This document shows, piece by piece, positions 1 to 9,689 of a stretch of 39,302 nt of DNA (its first letter is position 1; every line of letters starts with the position of its first letter). The position numbers and the translations under genes are program-made. A model generated the notes under the pieces. The model did not search any database and was not told the DNA's origin. It saw nothing but the letters and a program-made list of their open reading frames with translations. The DNA is from Termitomyces sp. T153. Lineage: Eukaryota; Basidiomycota; Agaricomycetes; Agaricales; Lyophyllaceae. The DNA lies in contig JACKQL020000225.1 of NCBI GenBank assembly GCA_018296165.2, forward strand, positions 1 through 39,302, in the 5' to 3' direction.

Positions 1-166
1 GCTATGCTGACCACAAGATTTAGCTCCTTGGACATTGGTGCAGCAATGCCTACAAGCTTTATATCAAAGTACCTCTGGAGCAAATTCTGGGTCTTTCTGC
101 ACATCTCCACTTGACTGCTTCTCATGCAATCAATTTTGAGCCTCCATCTCTTCTGTTTGCTCCTGT

Positions 167-344
167 GGCTTGAGTGCAGTTTCCTCTCAGAATCTGTGCA
201 AGAGAGCAAGGGTGACCAAATAGATTCTATTTGCTTGCAATCACATGGGACCATCTAAGTCATGCTTTGAACCAAAAGGAACTCTGGCTTCACCTCCTCT
301 CCTCACTCACCTTCTCCTATCCACAGTTGTGAGCTGACATAGAT
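167..344 (+). repeat. Direct repeat, copy A
   Basis: A stretch of about 178 bp that recurs at 733-911 in the same orientation. Both copies run from GGCTTGAGTG through AGAGAGCAAGGG and AATAGATTCTATTTGCTTGC to GTTGTGAGCTGA. The differences are mostly C/T and G/A transitions plus one indel. No coding potential was recognised. It may be part of an unidentified element that chromovirus remnant 1 landed beside. Confidence 0.85.
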
Positions 345-534
345 GAATTGATCAAAAGCCTTTGATTGAGGTCTATGTAAGCAACTTGACTCTTGATCAA
401 CCCTTGACATGTTGCATTGCACCCCTTTGGCCATATCACACTTGCTTGGTAGCTTGTTGACAATGGCCTCATTGTCTTCTCCCTACCATTGTTTGACATC
501 ATATATTAGTTTTAGCTATGCTTAACTTTCTCTT

Positions 535-626
535 GTCCTGCTTCCTTTCCTTACTCACACAGAGCTTGTCAGGTCTGCTTTAGTCTATGTCCTGCTTCCT
601 TTCCTTACTCACACAGAGCTTGTCAG
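535..626 (+). repeat. Two-copy tandem repeat, period 54 bp
   Basis: A 38-bp unit beginning GTCCTGCTTCC and ending AGCTTGTCAG occurs at 535-572 and again, identical by eye, at 589-626, with a 16-bp spacer. The identity of the copies in an otherwise heavily mutated region suggests a recent local duplication. Confidence 0.85.
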
Positions 627-732
627 TCCTTTGGACTCAGCTTTTTGATTCTCCCACCCCTCTTATCCACTTTCCCCTCTTATGCCATTCATTTCTCATA
701 GCACTTATCTTGTAAAGTACTTTGCCTGTGCT

Positions 733-911
733 GGCTTGAGTGTGGTTTCCCTCTTGGGATCCATGCAAGAGAGCAAGGGCAACCAAATAGATTCTATTTG
801 CTTGCAATCACATAGGACTATCTAAGTTGTGCTTCAAACTAAAAGGAACTCTGGCTTCACCTCCTCTCCTCACTTACCTTCTCCTATCCACAGTTGTGAG
901 CTGATATAGAT
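733..911 (+). repeat. Direct repeat, copy B
   Basis: Second copy of the repeat at 167-344. It abuts the region where the partial 5' LTR of chromovirus remnant 1 becomes recognisable (about 995). The sequence between them (912-994) is rich in short CATGTGCA-type direct and inverted words and holds nothing else identifiable. Confidence 0.85.
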
Positions 912-994
912 CATGCATGTGCAAGTCTTGGTCATGTGATTTGGCCAGCATGTGCATGGCTGGGGCTATGCACATGCAAGTCATGTGATTTTCC

Positions 995-1198
995 TGTTCT
1001 ACTGTACAGTTGTGTCCCATGAGTCTGAAGGCCTAGAGTGTAGCATCTGGCCTAAGGAGTCCTCAGATTGGTTCTCTTTGGATTTCCCTTTGCCAGGTGT
1101 GTAGTATACTTGTAGGCACCATACTATACTGAATACACTTTGGATCTCCCTTTGCCAGCTGTGTGATTGAGCAACAGCCTCCAGAGGTCACCCTTACA
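995..1198 (+). repeat. Partial 5' LTR of chromovirus remnant 1
   Basis: Matches, in sense orientation, the 3' portion of the 431-432 bp LTRs found on the minus strand at 5570-6001 and 22809-23239. Shared words include TACTGTACAGTTGT, CTTTGCCAG and the end GCCTCCAGAGGTCACCCTTACA-type terminus. The first half of the LTR cannot be aligned, so it is either lost or strongly diverged. The leader 1199-1312 follows; no TGG-type primer binding site is evident. Confidence 0.65.
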
Positions 1199-1476
1199 GC
1201 AAAACAAGTCTTTAGATTTGGTCTGGGAGACTCCTTTTTGATTGCCTGAGTCTGTACTTGGTTCCTCAAAAGGTCTCTCCTACTAGTGTCTTAGTGCTCC
1301 CTATGCTTCTCCCATGACCAAACCAACCCCTCCAGCACCTGTTCCTGATGCTTCAAGCCCCCAGGATGATGCCTGGAGTCATTTGTTGTTTCTAGAGACA
1401 CAGGTTCAACTCACTCAAGCCTCCCTTACCTCCTGCACTGCTGAACTCACTGGGCTTTGTTAAACCACTGAAGCAG

Positions 1477-1481
1477 TGTCC
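1477..1481 (+). repeat. Left target-site duplication TGTCC of solo LTR
   Basis: TGTCC at 1477-1481 is repeated exactly at 2481-2485 on the other side of the LTR, as expected for a 5-bp Ty3/gypsy duplication. Joining the flanks restores the gag reading frame relative to the minus-strand copy. Confidence 0.9.
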
Positions 1482-2480
1482 TGTCACGACCCGCTCCCTA
1501 GCTCCCTAGACACTGCTCTCAACCCCTCCCGATTTCCCGCCTAACTCCCCGGGACCCCGCCCACACTTTTGACGCCCACACTGGACAACTCCGACGCTCC
1601 TCCGGCAAACCCCGATGGCAACTCCCTCTCCGTAGCCATCAACACCCCCTTGAAACCTTCCCCCACCATTCCTGGCCATGTCATACGTCCCCGACCCCCT
1701 ACCCTAGTTTACCCGACCCGTCCCGGAGTGTCACTACGTCCCCGGAGCGGCCGCGCCCCCAACTGATCCCATCAGAATAAAGCAGCGGCCCGACCTTGGG
1801 TTGTACCCGACACCCGTCGACTCAGCACAGCTCCGTCAACCCCCGCCATCATATCCGCTGCCTCGGAGGCACCCAGTAGTCGGTATATAAGTCATAGAAT
1901 AACTCCTCAAACTTTAGTCTTGATATTACATTTTACCGGTTTCCTATGTTTCGTCTCTCGTCTCGTCTCTATTTCTGTTTCTAGGTTTCGAATCTATCTT
2001 TTCTCAGTCTCGTCTCGTCTCCGTCTTGTCTCAAATGTACATATTTCCTTTGTTCCTCTGAAGTTCCCTTGCTCCCTACGTCAGTACGAACTCCGCGCAC
2101 GTGCCACGACCTGAACATCCTTAACGACAACTCCGGACCTCGCTACCCGCTCGGCCCCGGAACCCACCAAGCCCCGGTAATCCCCTGTCCAACTCCGACC
2201 CCGCCCCCCAACAGCCGAGAAGCCTCTGCCTACCCCGCAATCTACTTGTGCGCCCACTAACTAGGCCTGACACACGCCCTGGGTCAATGACCAGTACCTC
2301 CGGTCTTAGACCCCTCTGAATCACTCAGGACTTACTCGGGCCGCTATCCCTAGGGACCCCTTGCAAGCTTTCCCCACCTCCGCTCCAACTCCGGACGCCT
2401 GGTTATAAGCGCAGGACATCGTGTCCGCCTAGTAAGGACTCGCCAGTGTACTGAGCCCCCGTCGTCAGCGGAACCTGACA
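1482..2480 (+). mobile_element. CpG-rich solo LTR (LTR family A), 999 bp
   Basis: Begins TGTCACGACCCG and ends CCTGACA (TG...CA), flanked by a perfect 5-bp TSD. It is much richer in CpG and GC than all DNA around it. It is related to the LTRs at 25891-27053 (plus strand) and 24763-25867 (minus strand), sharing both ends, the TATATAAG box (here 1884-1891) and a C/T-rich stretch after it. No internal region or second LTR is present, so it is a solo LTR left by LTR-LTR recombination. Intact CpGs suggest it arrived after, or escaped, the process that depleted CpG in its host element. Confidence 0.92.
1884..1891 (+). promoter_or_regulatory. TATA box in family A LTR
   Basis: TATATAAG lies about 400 bp into the LTR. 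It is conserved in all three copies (here, 26326-26333, and inverted at 25489-25496) within an otherwise diverged context. This is the expected core promoter at the U3/R border. Confidence 0.6.
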
Positions 2481-3799
2481 TGTCCCTTTCCCTCCAGGCC
2501 CTCCTGGAATGTCTCCCCCTCACTCCTACTCTTCCCCTGGGACCCCCAGCAGCTGCAGCAAGATTCTCTTCTGCACCTAGCTCAGAGGTTGCCACCCCCT
2601 GCTCTAAACTTCCTTGCCTTGTGCTTCCTGATGTATTTGATAGGGACCATAGAGTTGGGGAATGTTTCCTCCAGTCTTGCATCACCTATATTCAGTTGAG
2701 TGGTGAAGCCTTTGCCTCTGACACCTTGAAAATTGCCTGGGTTCTCTTTCACATGAAGGCATGCCAAGCTTCAACCTATGCACTGTGCATTTTTTGATGC
2801 CCTGGAGGAGTTAAGAGTTTTTCTGGCTGAATGGAGTTTGAGAAGGAGTTTGAAGTTGAGTTCTTTCCCCTTGACCCTGCCAAGACTGCAGCTCTTTCCC
2901 TTTGAGACCAAACACAGTATGGTCAAGAGAAGCAGTCACTAGATGAGTACATTGATTCCTTCTGTGCCTTAGTTAAACAGGCTGGCTATCCAGATGGTCT
3001 GCAACTCTGCTTCACCTTCCATGATGGACTTCACCCCTCTCTCATGGATTGTATTGATAGTATGGCAGAGGGATGCCCAAATGATGAGCATGTCAATACC
3101 TAGTACAAGGTGGCATGTGAGCAGTGGCAGTTGATGGAACTGCAATATGAGCTGCAGCAGACACAACCCTTGACACTTCCTTTCTCTCATGGTGGGTTCT
3201 TCCTCCAGGCTCCCCCTTCCATGCCTGCTCTGTTGCCCCCTTGCACTCCTTACTCCAAGGAGTCCCAATGGATGTGGAAGCCTTTCAACAGTGGCCCTCT
3301 ACCACTCTATTGTGTTGACACTGTGGAATGGCAGGTCACTTTGCATGCTACTGTTCTCAAGGGCTAGAAGTCCACTACCTGTCTGCATCAGAGCAAGAAG
3401 AGCTGCTCATCCAAGTCCTAGCAGCCAGAGATGCAATTAGAACCTCCTCTCCCAATGCACTGGTGGCAATCTACTCCAACAAAGTGGCCAATGTATTGGA
3501 GGAGGTTCTAGCAGAGTTGGTGGAGGATTTTTAAAAGGGCAACAGATGAACTGTATGCTACCATTGCCTAGTGCTAATCTTTTTGCCTTCCAGTCCATAG
3601 AAGCAAATACATCTGTTGCTGCTCTTGATACTACACCTGAAATGATAAGCCCCTCCTCTGATGTCTGATGTACAAACTCCCTCTGCAGCTAAAGTCTCTG
3701 CTGGAGACACCTCAAACTCACATCTCCAGATTCCTGCATGAGAAAGTTGTCTCCCATGTTGCTACATTGTTGCTTCTACCCCTTCTGCCAACTCTCTGA

Positions 3800-4210
3800 A
3801 GCTACAAGTAGAAATTGAGACAGTTGACACCCAGCAGACCCAAAGTGTGGTTGCCCTGCTTGACAGTAGGGCAACAGGCCTCTTCCTTGACACAGACTAC
3901 ATGCAACAGCACTGTCTCACCACTTGCCCCCTAGCTTGTCCTATCCCTGCATACAATGTTGATGGCACACTCAATTAAGCTGGCTCTATTTGCTTGGTGG
4001 TGGACCTAGTCCTCTACTACTGAGACCACTGAGTGAGCTGCTTTTGCTGTCACAAGTTTGGGGAAGCAAGACATGATCTTGGGGTTCACCTGGCTATATG
4101 AACACAATCCAGAGATTGACTGGACAAAGAGTGAGGTTAAGATGAGCCACTGTCCTTGTTGTTGCATGACTTGTGCAGAAGAAACCTGTAAGGAGTATAG
4201 AGCAAAGGTA
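3800..4210 (+). pseudogene. Retropepsin-type protease pseudogene of remnant 1
   Basis: Encodes a peptide matching the chromovirus protease on the minus strand (about 28770-29150): ALLDS-x-ATGLFLDTDY, then CLTTCPL, then QDMILGFTW and NPEIDW. The active-site triad Asp-Ser-Gly has become Asp-Ser-Arg (codons 3862-3870; GGG to AGG), so the enzyme would be dead even without the TAA and TGA stops downstream. The coding sequence runs into a deletion junction near 4200-4215 and then reads the end of RNase H. Confidence 0.8.
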
Positions 4211-5185
4211 GGGGCAGGGAATAAAAACAACATTGTCCTCCTTAAGCCAGAGCTCTTTGCTATCTGTGCTCTAGAAGGGATTGTGGTCCAAGAGGATGGA
4301 TTTCTGACCTTCTGAGGATGCATCTACATGCCTAACATTCCAGAACTTTGCCAACACATTGTGGAGCAACATCACAACTCTTGAGTAGCTGGACATCCTA
4401 GAAGGTGGAAGACATTGGAGCTGGTATCCCAGAATTACTGGTGGCTTCAAATCTCCTGATATGTAGGCACCTATACTAGCACCTGTGATCTCTGCCTCCA
4501 CACCAAGCCTTGCTGCCAGGCACCCATGGGGCAGCTCCACCCTCTCCCTATTCCAATGGCTCACTGGAGTGTTGCATCAGTATACTTCATTGTGAAACTC
4601 CAGATGCTCATGAGTACAATGCTGTGATGGTAGTGGTGGACCTCTATAGCAAATGAGCCCACTTCATCCCCACCCACACAACATGCTCTACCTTGGCAGT
4701 GGCCAGTCTGTATTGCAAGAATGTCTGGAAGCTCCATGGACTGTTGGATGAGTATGTCTCTGACTGGGGCCCCCAGTTTGTGGTGGAGTTCACTTGGGAA
4801 CTGTATTGCCTGCTAGGAGTGAAGCTCCATACCACTACAGCCTATCACTCTCAGTCAGATGGACAGACAGAACATGTTCACCAGGAATTGGAACAGTATC
4901 TCTGCCTGTTTTGTAATGAGAGGCAGGATGATTGGAATGAGCTGCTGCCTGACACTGAATTCCAATACAACAACCATGTTCACTCTTCCATGCAGATGAC
5001 TCCATTCTTCCTGAATACTGGCAGCTATCCTCACATGGGATTTGAACCTTGGGCATGCCCCTCTGAGAATGACTCCATCAACAAGTTTGTCAACCAGATG
5101 AAGAGGGCACAGGAGGAGGCAAAAGTTGCATTGGTGAAGGCCAAGGAGGACATGGCATGGTACTATGATTGCAGATGGACACCAT
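4211..5185 (+). pseudogene. Integrase pseudogene of remnant 1 (truncated)
   Basis: Starts with the linker LLKPELFAI after the RT/RNase H deletion. It continues through the zinc-binding segment (VEQHH, then CDLC near 4480-4495) to the catalytic core. The core shows VMVVVDLYSK before a TGA at about 4652 (CGA to TGA), then SDWGPQFV (second acidic residue) and SDGQTEHV (catalytic Glu region), open from 4693 to 5247. Homology with the minus-strand copy ends after DMAWYYDCR at about 5185; the remaining residues to 5247 are unrelated sequence. The chromodomain seen in the sister copy is missing. Confidence 0.85.
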
Positions 5186-5569
5186 GTAACATTTCTGTTA
5201 TGGGTTGTGCAGCTTATGGTTCACACTTTGTAAGTCAAAACCAGTAGATAGTTCTGTTTACAAAGTATGAAGTAAGGCACTCCCTTACATAGGTAATTGT
5301 ATAGTACTTTTAGGAATAGTGTCATGTGATGCTATCTGTATAATTAAATATTATCATTGTATTGCACCACAGTAAAGGTAAGGAATGGGCACTCTATTAC
5401 ATACCCCCCTGTTGAGTCTGTCAACAGACTCACTTTCCAAGAAAAACAAGGATAGTAAATGACAGAGAAAGGGTGGGATACAGCATCCCACCCTTGAGAG
5501 TGCACTGGAATTTCAAGTACAAATTCCTATGTTAAATCATGGTAGAATCAAACAAATCTATGTGGATAG
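5186..5569. other. Gene-free interval with two strong hairpins
   Basis: No coding similarity was seen. It contains an 8-bp stem GAGTCTGT/ACAGACTC with a 2-nt loop (5414-5431) and an 11-bp perfect stem AAGGGTGGGAT/ATCCCACCCTT with a 5-nt loop (5469-5495). The sequence around 5400-5430 resembles the start of an LTR (TGTTGAGTC after a C run), but no matching end or TSD was found. Confidence 0.6.
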
Positions 5570-6001
5570 TGTAAGGATGACCTCTGGAGGCTGTGGCTCA
5601 ATCACACAACTGGCAAAGGGAAAGCCAAAGTCTATTCAATACTGTACAGTGTCTATTGAGATAAAATACTCACCTGGCAAAGAGAGATCCAATGAGAACA
5701 AGTCTGGGGATTCCTTAGGCCAGGTGTAACACTTCAGAGGCTTCAGAAGCATGAGAAACAACTGTACAGTATGACAGAGAAACAAGACAAAAGTGATGTG
5801 TCAGCAATTGGTCAGCAGTTACATAAGCTGGTGGCAGTGTCAAAGGAGTCACACTTGTCTGAATTAGTGACAGAGAACCAGTGCAGCCTGAGGGCTGAAA
5901 CTAGGACAAATAGATAGGGAAAAGAAAGGAGAATGAAGGAAAACTATAGCAGAGGAAATCTGACAAGAACTGGAGAAGGGGAAGGGAAACCAAGTGGGAC
6001 A
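5570..6001 (-). repeat. 432-bp LTR of the chromovirus family, minus strand
   Basis: Nearly collinear with the 431-bp LTR at 22809-23239 over its whole length, and with the partial LTR at 995-1198 in opposite orientation. In sense direction it begins TGTCCCACTTGG and ends CCTTACA. Similarity with the copy at 22809 continues about 10 bp beyond the sense 5' end (CAGGGGA versus CAGGAGA), as expected for a retained polypurine tract. It therefore looks like the broken-off 3' end of an element and not a clean solo LTR. No TSD was found (GATAG against TCCCC). Confidence 0.8.
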
Positions 6002-6113
6002 TCCCCTGACAGACAGAGTGTATCTCAGCATGCTATCCAAATGCACTGAGTGAGAAGAGTGAGCCACTAGTGCCTGTATATATTGACATCATAGGGTGAC
6101 CTCATATAGTAGC
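6002..6113. other. Short spacer without recognised content
   Basis: Unassigned DNA between the minus-strand LTR and the 3' end of the decayed gene at 6114-9526. A TATATA word is present near 6078, but no gene depends on it visibly. Confidence 0.4.
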
Positions 6114-9100
6114 TCACCTGGCCTGTTCATCCAGCTTCAAGGCTGCATCCTTCTTGTCACTCACAATGTCTGCCCAGTGCTCCAATATAGCATGAGCCAT
6201 ATTGTTGGAGCCACTGGATCCAGCCTCAGGAGCAGTGGGAGTAGCAATGTTAGTTGCTACCACCACTTCTGAAGCACTGGGGATGACTGGCATAGTCATT
6301 GCTGGTTGGACAGGCATGGTCAATGCTGGGTTGTTGGCATAGTCCAGCTCCATGGACTCCTCTGAAGGGGCATCCTCTGAGGATGCACCAGAGCTTGATT
6401 CTGGGTTGGTAGTGGCTAAAGCCACTGACAACAAAGGCTGCCTCAGTTGGAGCTGCACTCACTGCAAAAACCACAGCTGATGGCTCCACTGCAGCTGCCA
6501 AAGTGGCATTCACCACCTCAGCTGGTCAGTGCATGAGATTAGTGAAGATTCCCTCCTCTCCATAGCACAGCCATTCAGCCATGAGAGAGGAGTGCCTTCT
6601 GCTTTCTTAAATCTGAAGGAGCATGCAGAAGCACTTCCAGTTGTCAGCAGTGGGTACATACCACCCATCATACCCCTCTACAGCAGGGAGGATCCCAGTG
6701 GTTTGGAGTCAACAGTGAAGGTCCACATGTAGTGCACTCCCAGACCAGTAGTGATCAAGGAAGCATATATGATAGGTATATGCATGATTCACCCAGAATG
6801 GGGGCACATGGTTAGCTACAAGGTGATGCATCACCTCCACCTCACTGAAGTTGTTAATTTGCAGCCTATGCAGAGTAAAAGTATGGAAGGAGATCATATT
6901 GAACTCCTCTACATGGTGCTGGTAGCTGTTGACTGCATCTTGATAGAGATGTGGCTGAGCAACCACTATAGCTAACAGCCTTATATAGGCCATTTGTATG
7001 TCCAGAGAAGTTGGGGCTAGCACCTGACCCAAGATATATCCAAAGACCAAACATCAGTCTATGTGCAATGACACATTGATGGCAACACCTGAGTACAGGT
7101 TCTGTGAACCTGGATGGCCATGGTGCAGTATGTACTATGCCCAAGCATCAATGTTGAAGTGGCAGCTAATCAGCACTTGAGTAAGTCCCACTCCCCACAT
7201 GTTGTTGTCTATATGGCCAAGCATGGCCAACAATCATGAGGGTAAGGGAACCAAAATCCAATGATGGTCCCCCTTGGGCAGAGTCTTTTCTAACTCTGCT
7301 GAAGTCAACTGGATGACTTGCCACATTGTGCAGTTGCACAAGTCTGAAGTAGTGTAGAAGGAGATCTGGTGGAACTCTTGGAGGAGGAGAGTGGCATGAA
7401 TCTGCTCCCTCATAGTAACCTTGGATCTGCTATCCTGTATGAGCTTCAGAATCAGGCAAATCTGCTCTGGATTCTTGGGTATCCTATGGGGAGCCCATCA
7501 ATACAACAATTTGTAATGTGGGGATATGTGAGATATCCCAGCCATCTCCATGGAGTGGGCAAAGACCACTTTGTTGCCAACAAAGACTGCATTGGTCATT
7601 GTTGACCAGTAGAAGTTGGGGTGGAGAATACTCCTGAAGTCATTCTGATGCTCAAAGTGCCCACAAACCAGAGTAGTTTCCCAGCTGTCTGGAAAGCAGC
7701 TGGGCATGGTATCATTGAGATGCTTGAGGTCCAATTTGGACTTCTCTGCATTGATAGCTAACAGCCATCTGGCATTAGCATTGTACCATTCCTTGTGACA
7801 ATGCTCAACAGTGTCATCATTGTAGTCACTGTCCAGAATACATTGTTCAGATGTAGGGACATCATCATCATCATTGCTATCCAAGTTGGATACTGCTGGG
7901 GTACCCACTGCAGCTTGGGCAGCTTGTTGTTAATTGACAAAGAACTCTTTGTCACAAGGATCCTGATGCACAGGGGGCATGTACTCCTGGGGCAGCAGGC
8001 CAGGCATAATGTAGGTCCTCAATTTGAGGACCTTGATCATGCCAGCTTCTGCTCTCTGTGGGACATTAGCCAGGAAGGCAATTGGGGTGGAAATGACTGG
8101 GTCATCTGCCTGTACTACTGCAGCAGCTGGCTTTGTTGTGCCAGCTTGCTTCATGGAGGGCTTTGACACTCCCTCCTTTGTAACTGCTAGTTTAGGAAGC
8201 TTCACTGAAGCTACCACTGGCTTAGATGGCCCAGAAAAGGACAAAGCCACCTTGAAATCAGGGTGCTCATACATTCTCTGGTCATCCCCAGCAGGCATGA
8301 CATTATCATAGGGCACAAGTGGTGCCCTCTGAGTTGAGGATTCCTCAACAAACACAGAAGGCTCAGTTCAAGCCTTCTTCACCTCTGGAGGGTTAGGAGG
8401 AATTGCTACATGCTTCCCCTTCCTCAAGGCTGAATGGAAGAAGTCTGCCTGGGCCTCATCCCTTTGGTTTCAAACAACATCAAGTTCATTTAGAACTTGA
8501 GCTAGTGCTAGGTGGACTACAGGATTGTTGAGGATGTCAGCACCAACATCCTCTGGAACTCTGGCTTCATGAAGCCACTGGAGCATGTAAGCAAGTTGCT
8601 CATTCATGGCAGTCAAAGGCTTAGGCTCTTTAGCTTTGCCCTTGCTCTTCTTCTTCACAGAAAAGCATTGCTCTACCATCTTCCAGGCAGTTGATAAGGG
8701 AGTGCTACTCTTCTGTGCCAGTGTGGGTGGCAACATTGCAGTTGTCTTGCCCTTTTCTTTGCTAGTGAAGGTTGCCATTGGTCACCCCAATGCACTCAAC
8801 AATGAAGAAGGCACATCTGAAGGACATGTCCCAGTAGGCAATGGCAGATACAACTGCCAAGGAGGTGCCAATGACTGCATCAGAGCTGTAATCAACTCTG
8901 GGCCTTTGTCATCTACCTCCATCACATCTGCTGACAATGCAGCAGGGACCTAGATCCCTACTTGTGATAACATAGTGGCAGATTGTCATTGACCTGCTGT
9001 GCCCATTGTACAGCTGGGACTAGCCACTGGGGGTGGGGCTACAACAAACTGTAGCATCACAAACTGCTGAAACTTCTGGGACCACACTGGTTGTGCAGTG

Positions 9101-9526
9101 ACAGGATACCCAAAGTTAAACTGAGGAGGGGCTGGTAGTCCCCCACATCCTCTTCCTGCTCCTTCAGGGGGGGCCAATGGTCCCCCATGCCCTCTGCCTG
9201 CTCTGCCTTGTTGTGGGGGCAGACCATGTCCCCTCACTTGCAACTGCTGCATTGCCACTGCATAGCTTGGCAGAGCTACATCTCCTAGCACTACTGATGG
9301 TCCCCCACTCACAGGCCTCATGTCCCTTTGAGCTGGGGCCACTCTTCTCATCTTTGGGGGTGCTATGTCCCCTAGCACCAAGCCTCCTACCAATGCAGCA
9401 AAGCCACCAAAGCCAGGAAGCAAGCTACTCTCTGACCCTCCCCCCTCTTGAGCTCTGCCCAGAGCTCAACAAATACCCTGGCAGATCTATGTCTGCCTCA
9501 CCTGGTCATTTCTTTTTCTTGCCCAT
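6114..9526 (-). pseudogene. Long decayed gene of unknown function
   Basis: A minus-strand coding-like tract about 3.4 kb long. A plausible start codon is at 9526 (MGKKKK, then a TGA that could be a mutated CGA). Successive open stretches are 9423-8986 (Gly/Pro/Arg-rich, repeated GRG and APP words), 8778-8470 (Lys-rich KKKSKGKAKE), 8355-7930, 7908-7498 (starting with an acidic DDDD run), 7050-6709 and 6458-6114 (Ser/Ala/Glu-rich). They are separated by single stops or short frame changes. The pattern of a low-complexity N-terminus, an acidic linker and a globular C-terminal half resembles multicopy agaricomycete proteins of unknown function, often near transposons. I recognise no catalytic motif. 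The stops imply a pseudogene. Confidence 0.55.
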
Positions 9527-9689
9527 GAAGCAAGGAGTCTCCTTTGTATAGTTGGTGCATAGCACCAACAATGTGGAAGAAGACAAAGTCCAGTTGGACT
9601 TTGCACTCAGCCAAAAAATTGGCATGCCAGCAGCCTGTTGACTTCTAGGACTGAGTCAAGTTAACTTGGACCTTCTAGCCAACTGCACA

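Larger units (their letters stand above)
1313..3540 (+). pseudogene. gag pseudogene of chromovirus remnant 1, split by a solo LTR
   Basis: Coding similarity to the gag on the minus strand at 29420-30654 starts near 1313, stops at 1481 where the solo LTR is inserted, and resumes at 2486. Recognisable parts include a LSLQALLE segment, the capsid-like part around 2831-3110 (motifs such as SLDEYIDSF and LVKQAGYPDGLQLC) and a C-terminal zinc knuckle at 3313-3354. The knuckle reads C-stop-H-C-G-M-A-G-H-x4-C, so CX2CX4HX4C is intact except for a TGA between its first two cysteines, consistent with CGA to TGA. Several other stops and frameshifts make it non-functional. Gag would package the element RNA. 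Confidence 0.8.
995..5185 (+). mobile_element. Chromovirus remnant 1 (Ty3/gypsy), internally deleted
   Basis: A decayed plus-strand Ty3/gypsy element. The order is partial 5' LTR (995-1198), leader, gag, protease, a short RNase H-to-integrase linker and the integrase core. It is closely related to the minus-strand remnant at 22809-39302: gag, protease and integrase align stretch by stretch. Compared with that copy, about 1.6 kb containing RT and most of RNase H is missing at a junction near 4200-4215, and homology stops at about 5185 inside the integrase, so the C-terminus, chromodomain and 3' LTR are absent. A solo LTR is nested at 1482-2480. Many stops are explained by C-to-T changes. Confidence 0.85.

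Noticed and set aside
2350..2685. Minus-strand 111-codon ORF
   Set aside because: It crosses the end of the solo LTR into gag on the opposite strand and is a shadow of both.
5570..6001. Solo LTR with TSD
   Set aside because: Its flanks do not match and similarity to the sister copy continues about 10 bp past the LTR, so it is treated as a broken element end.
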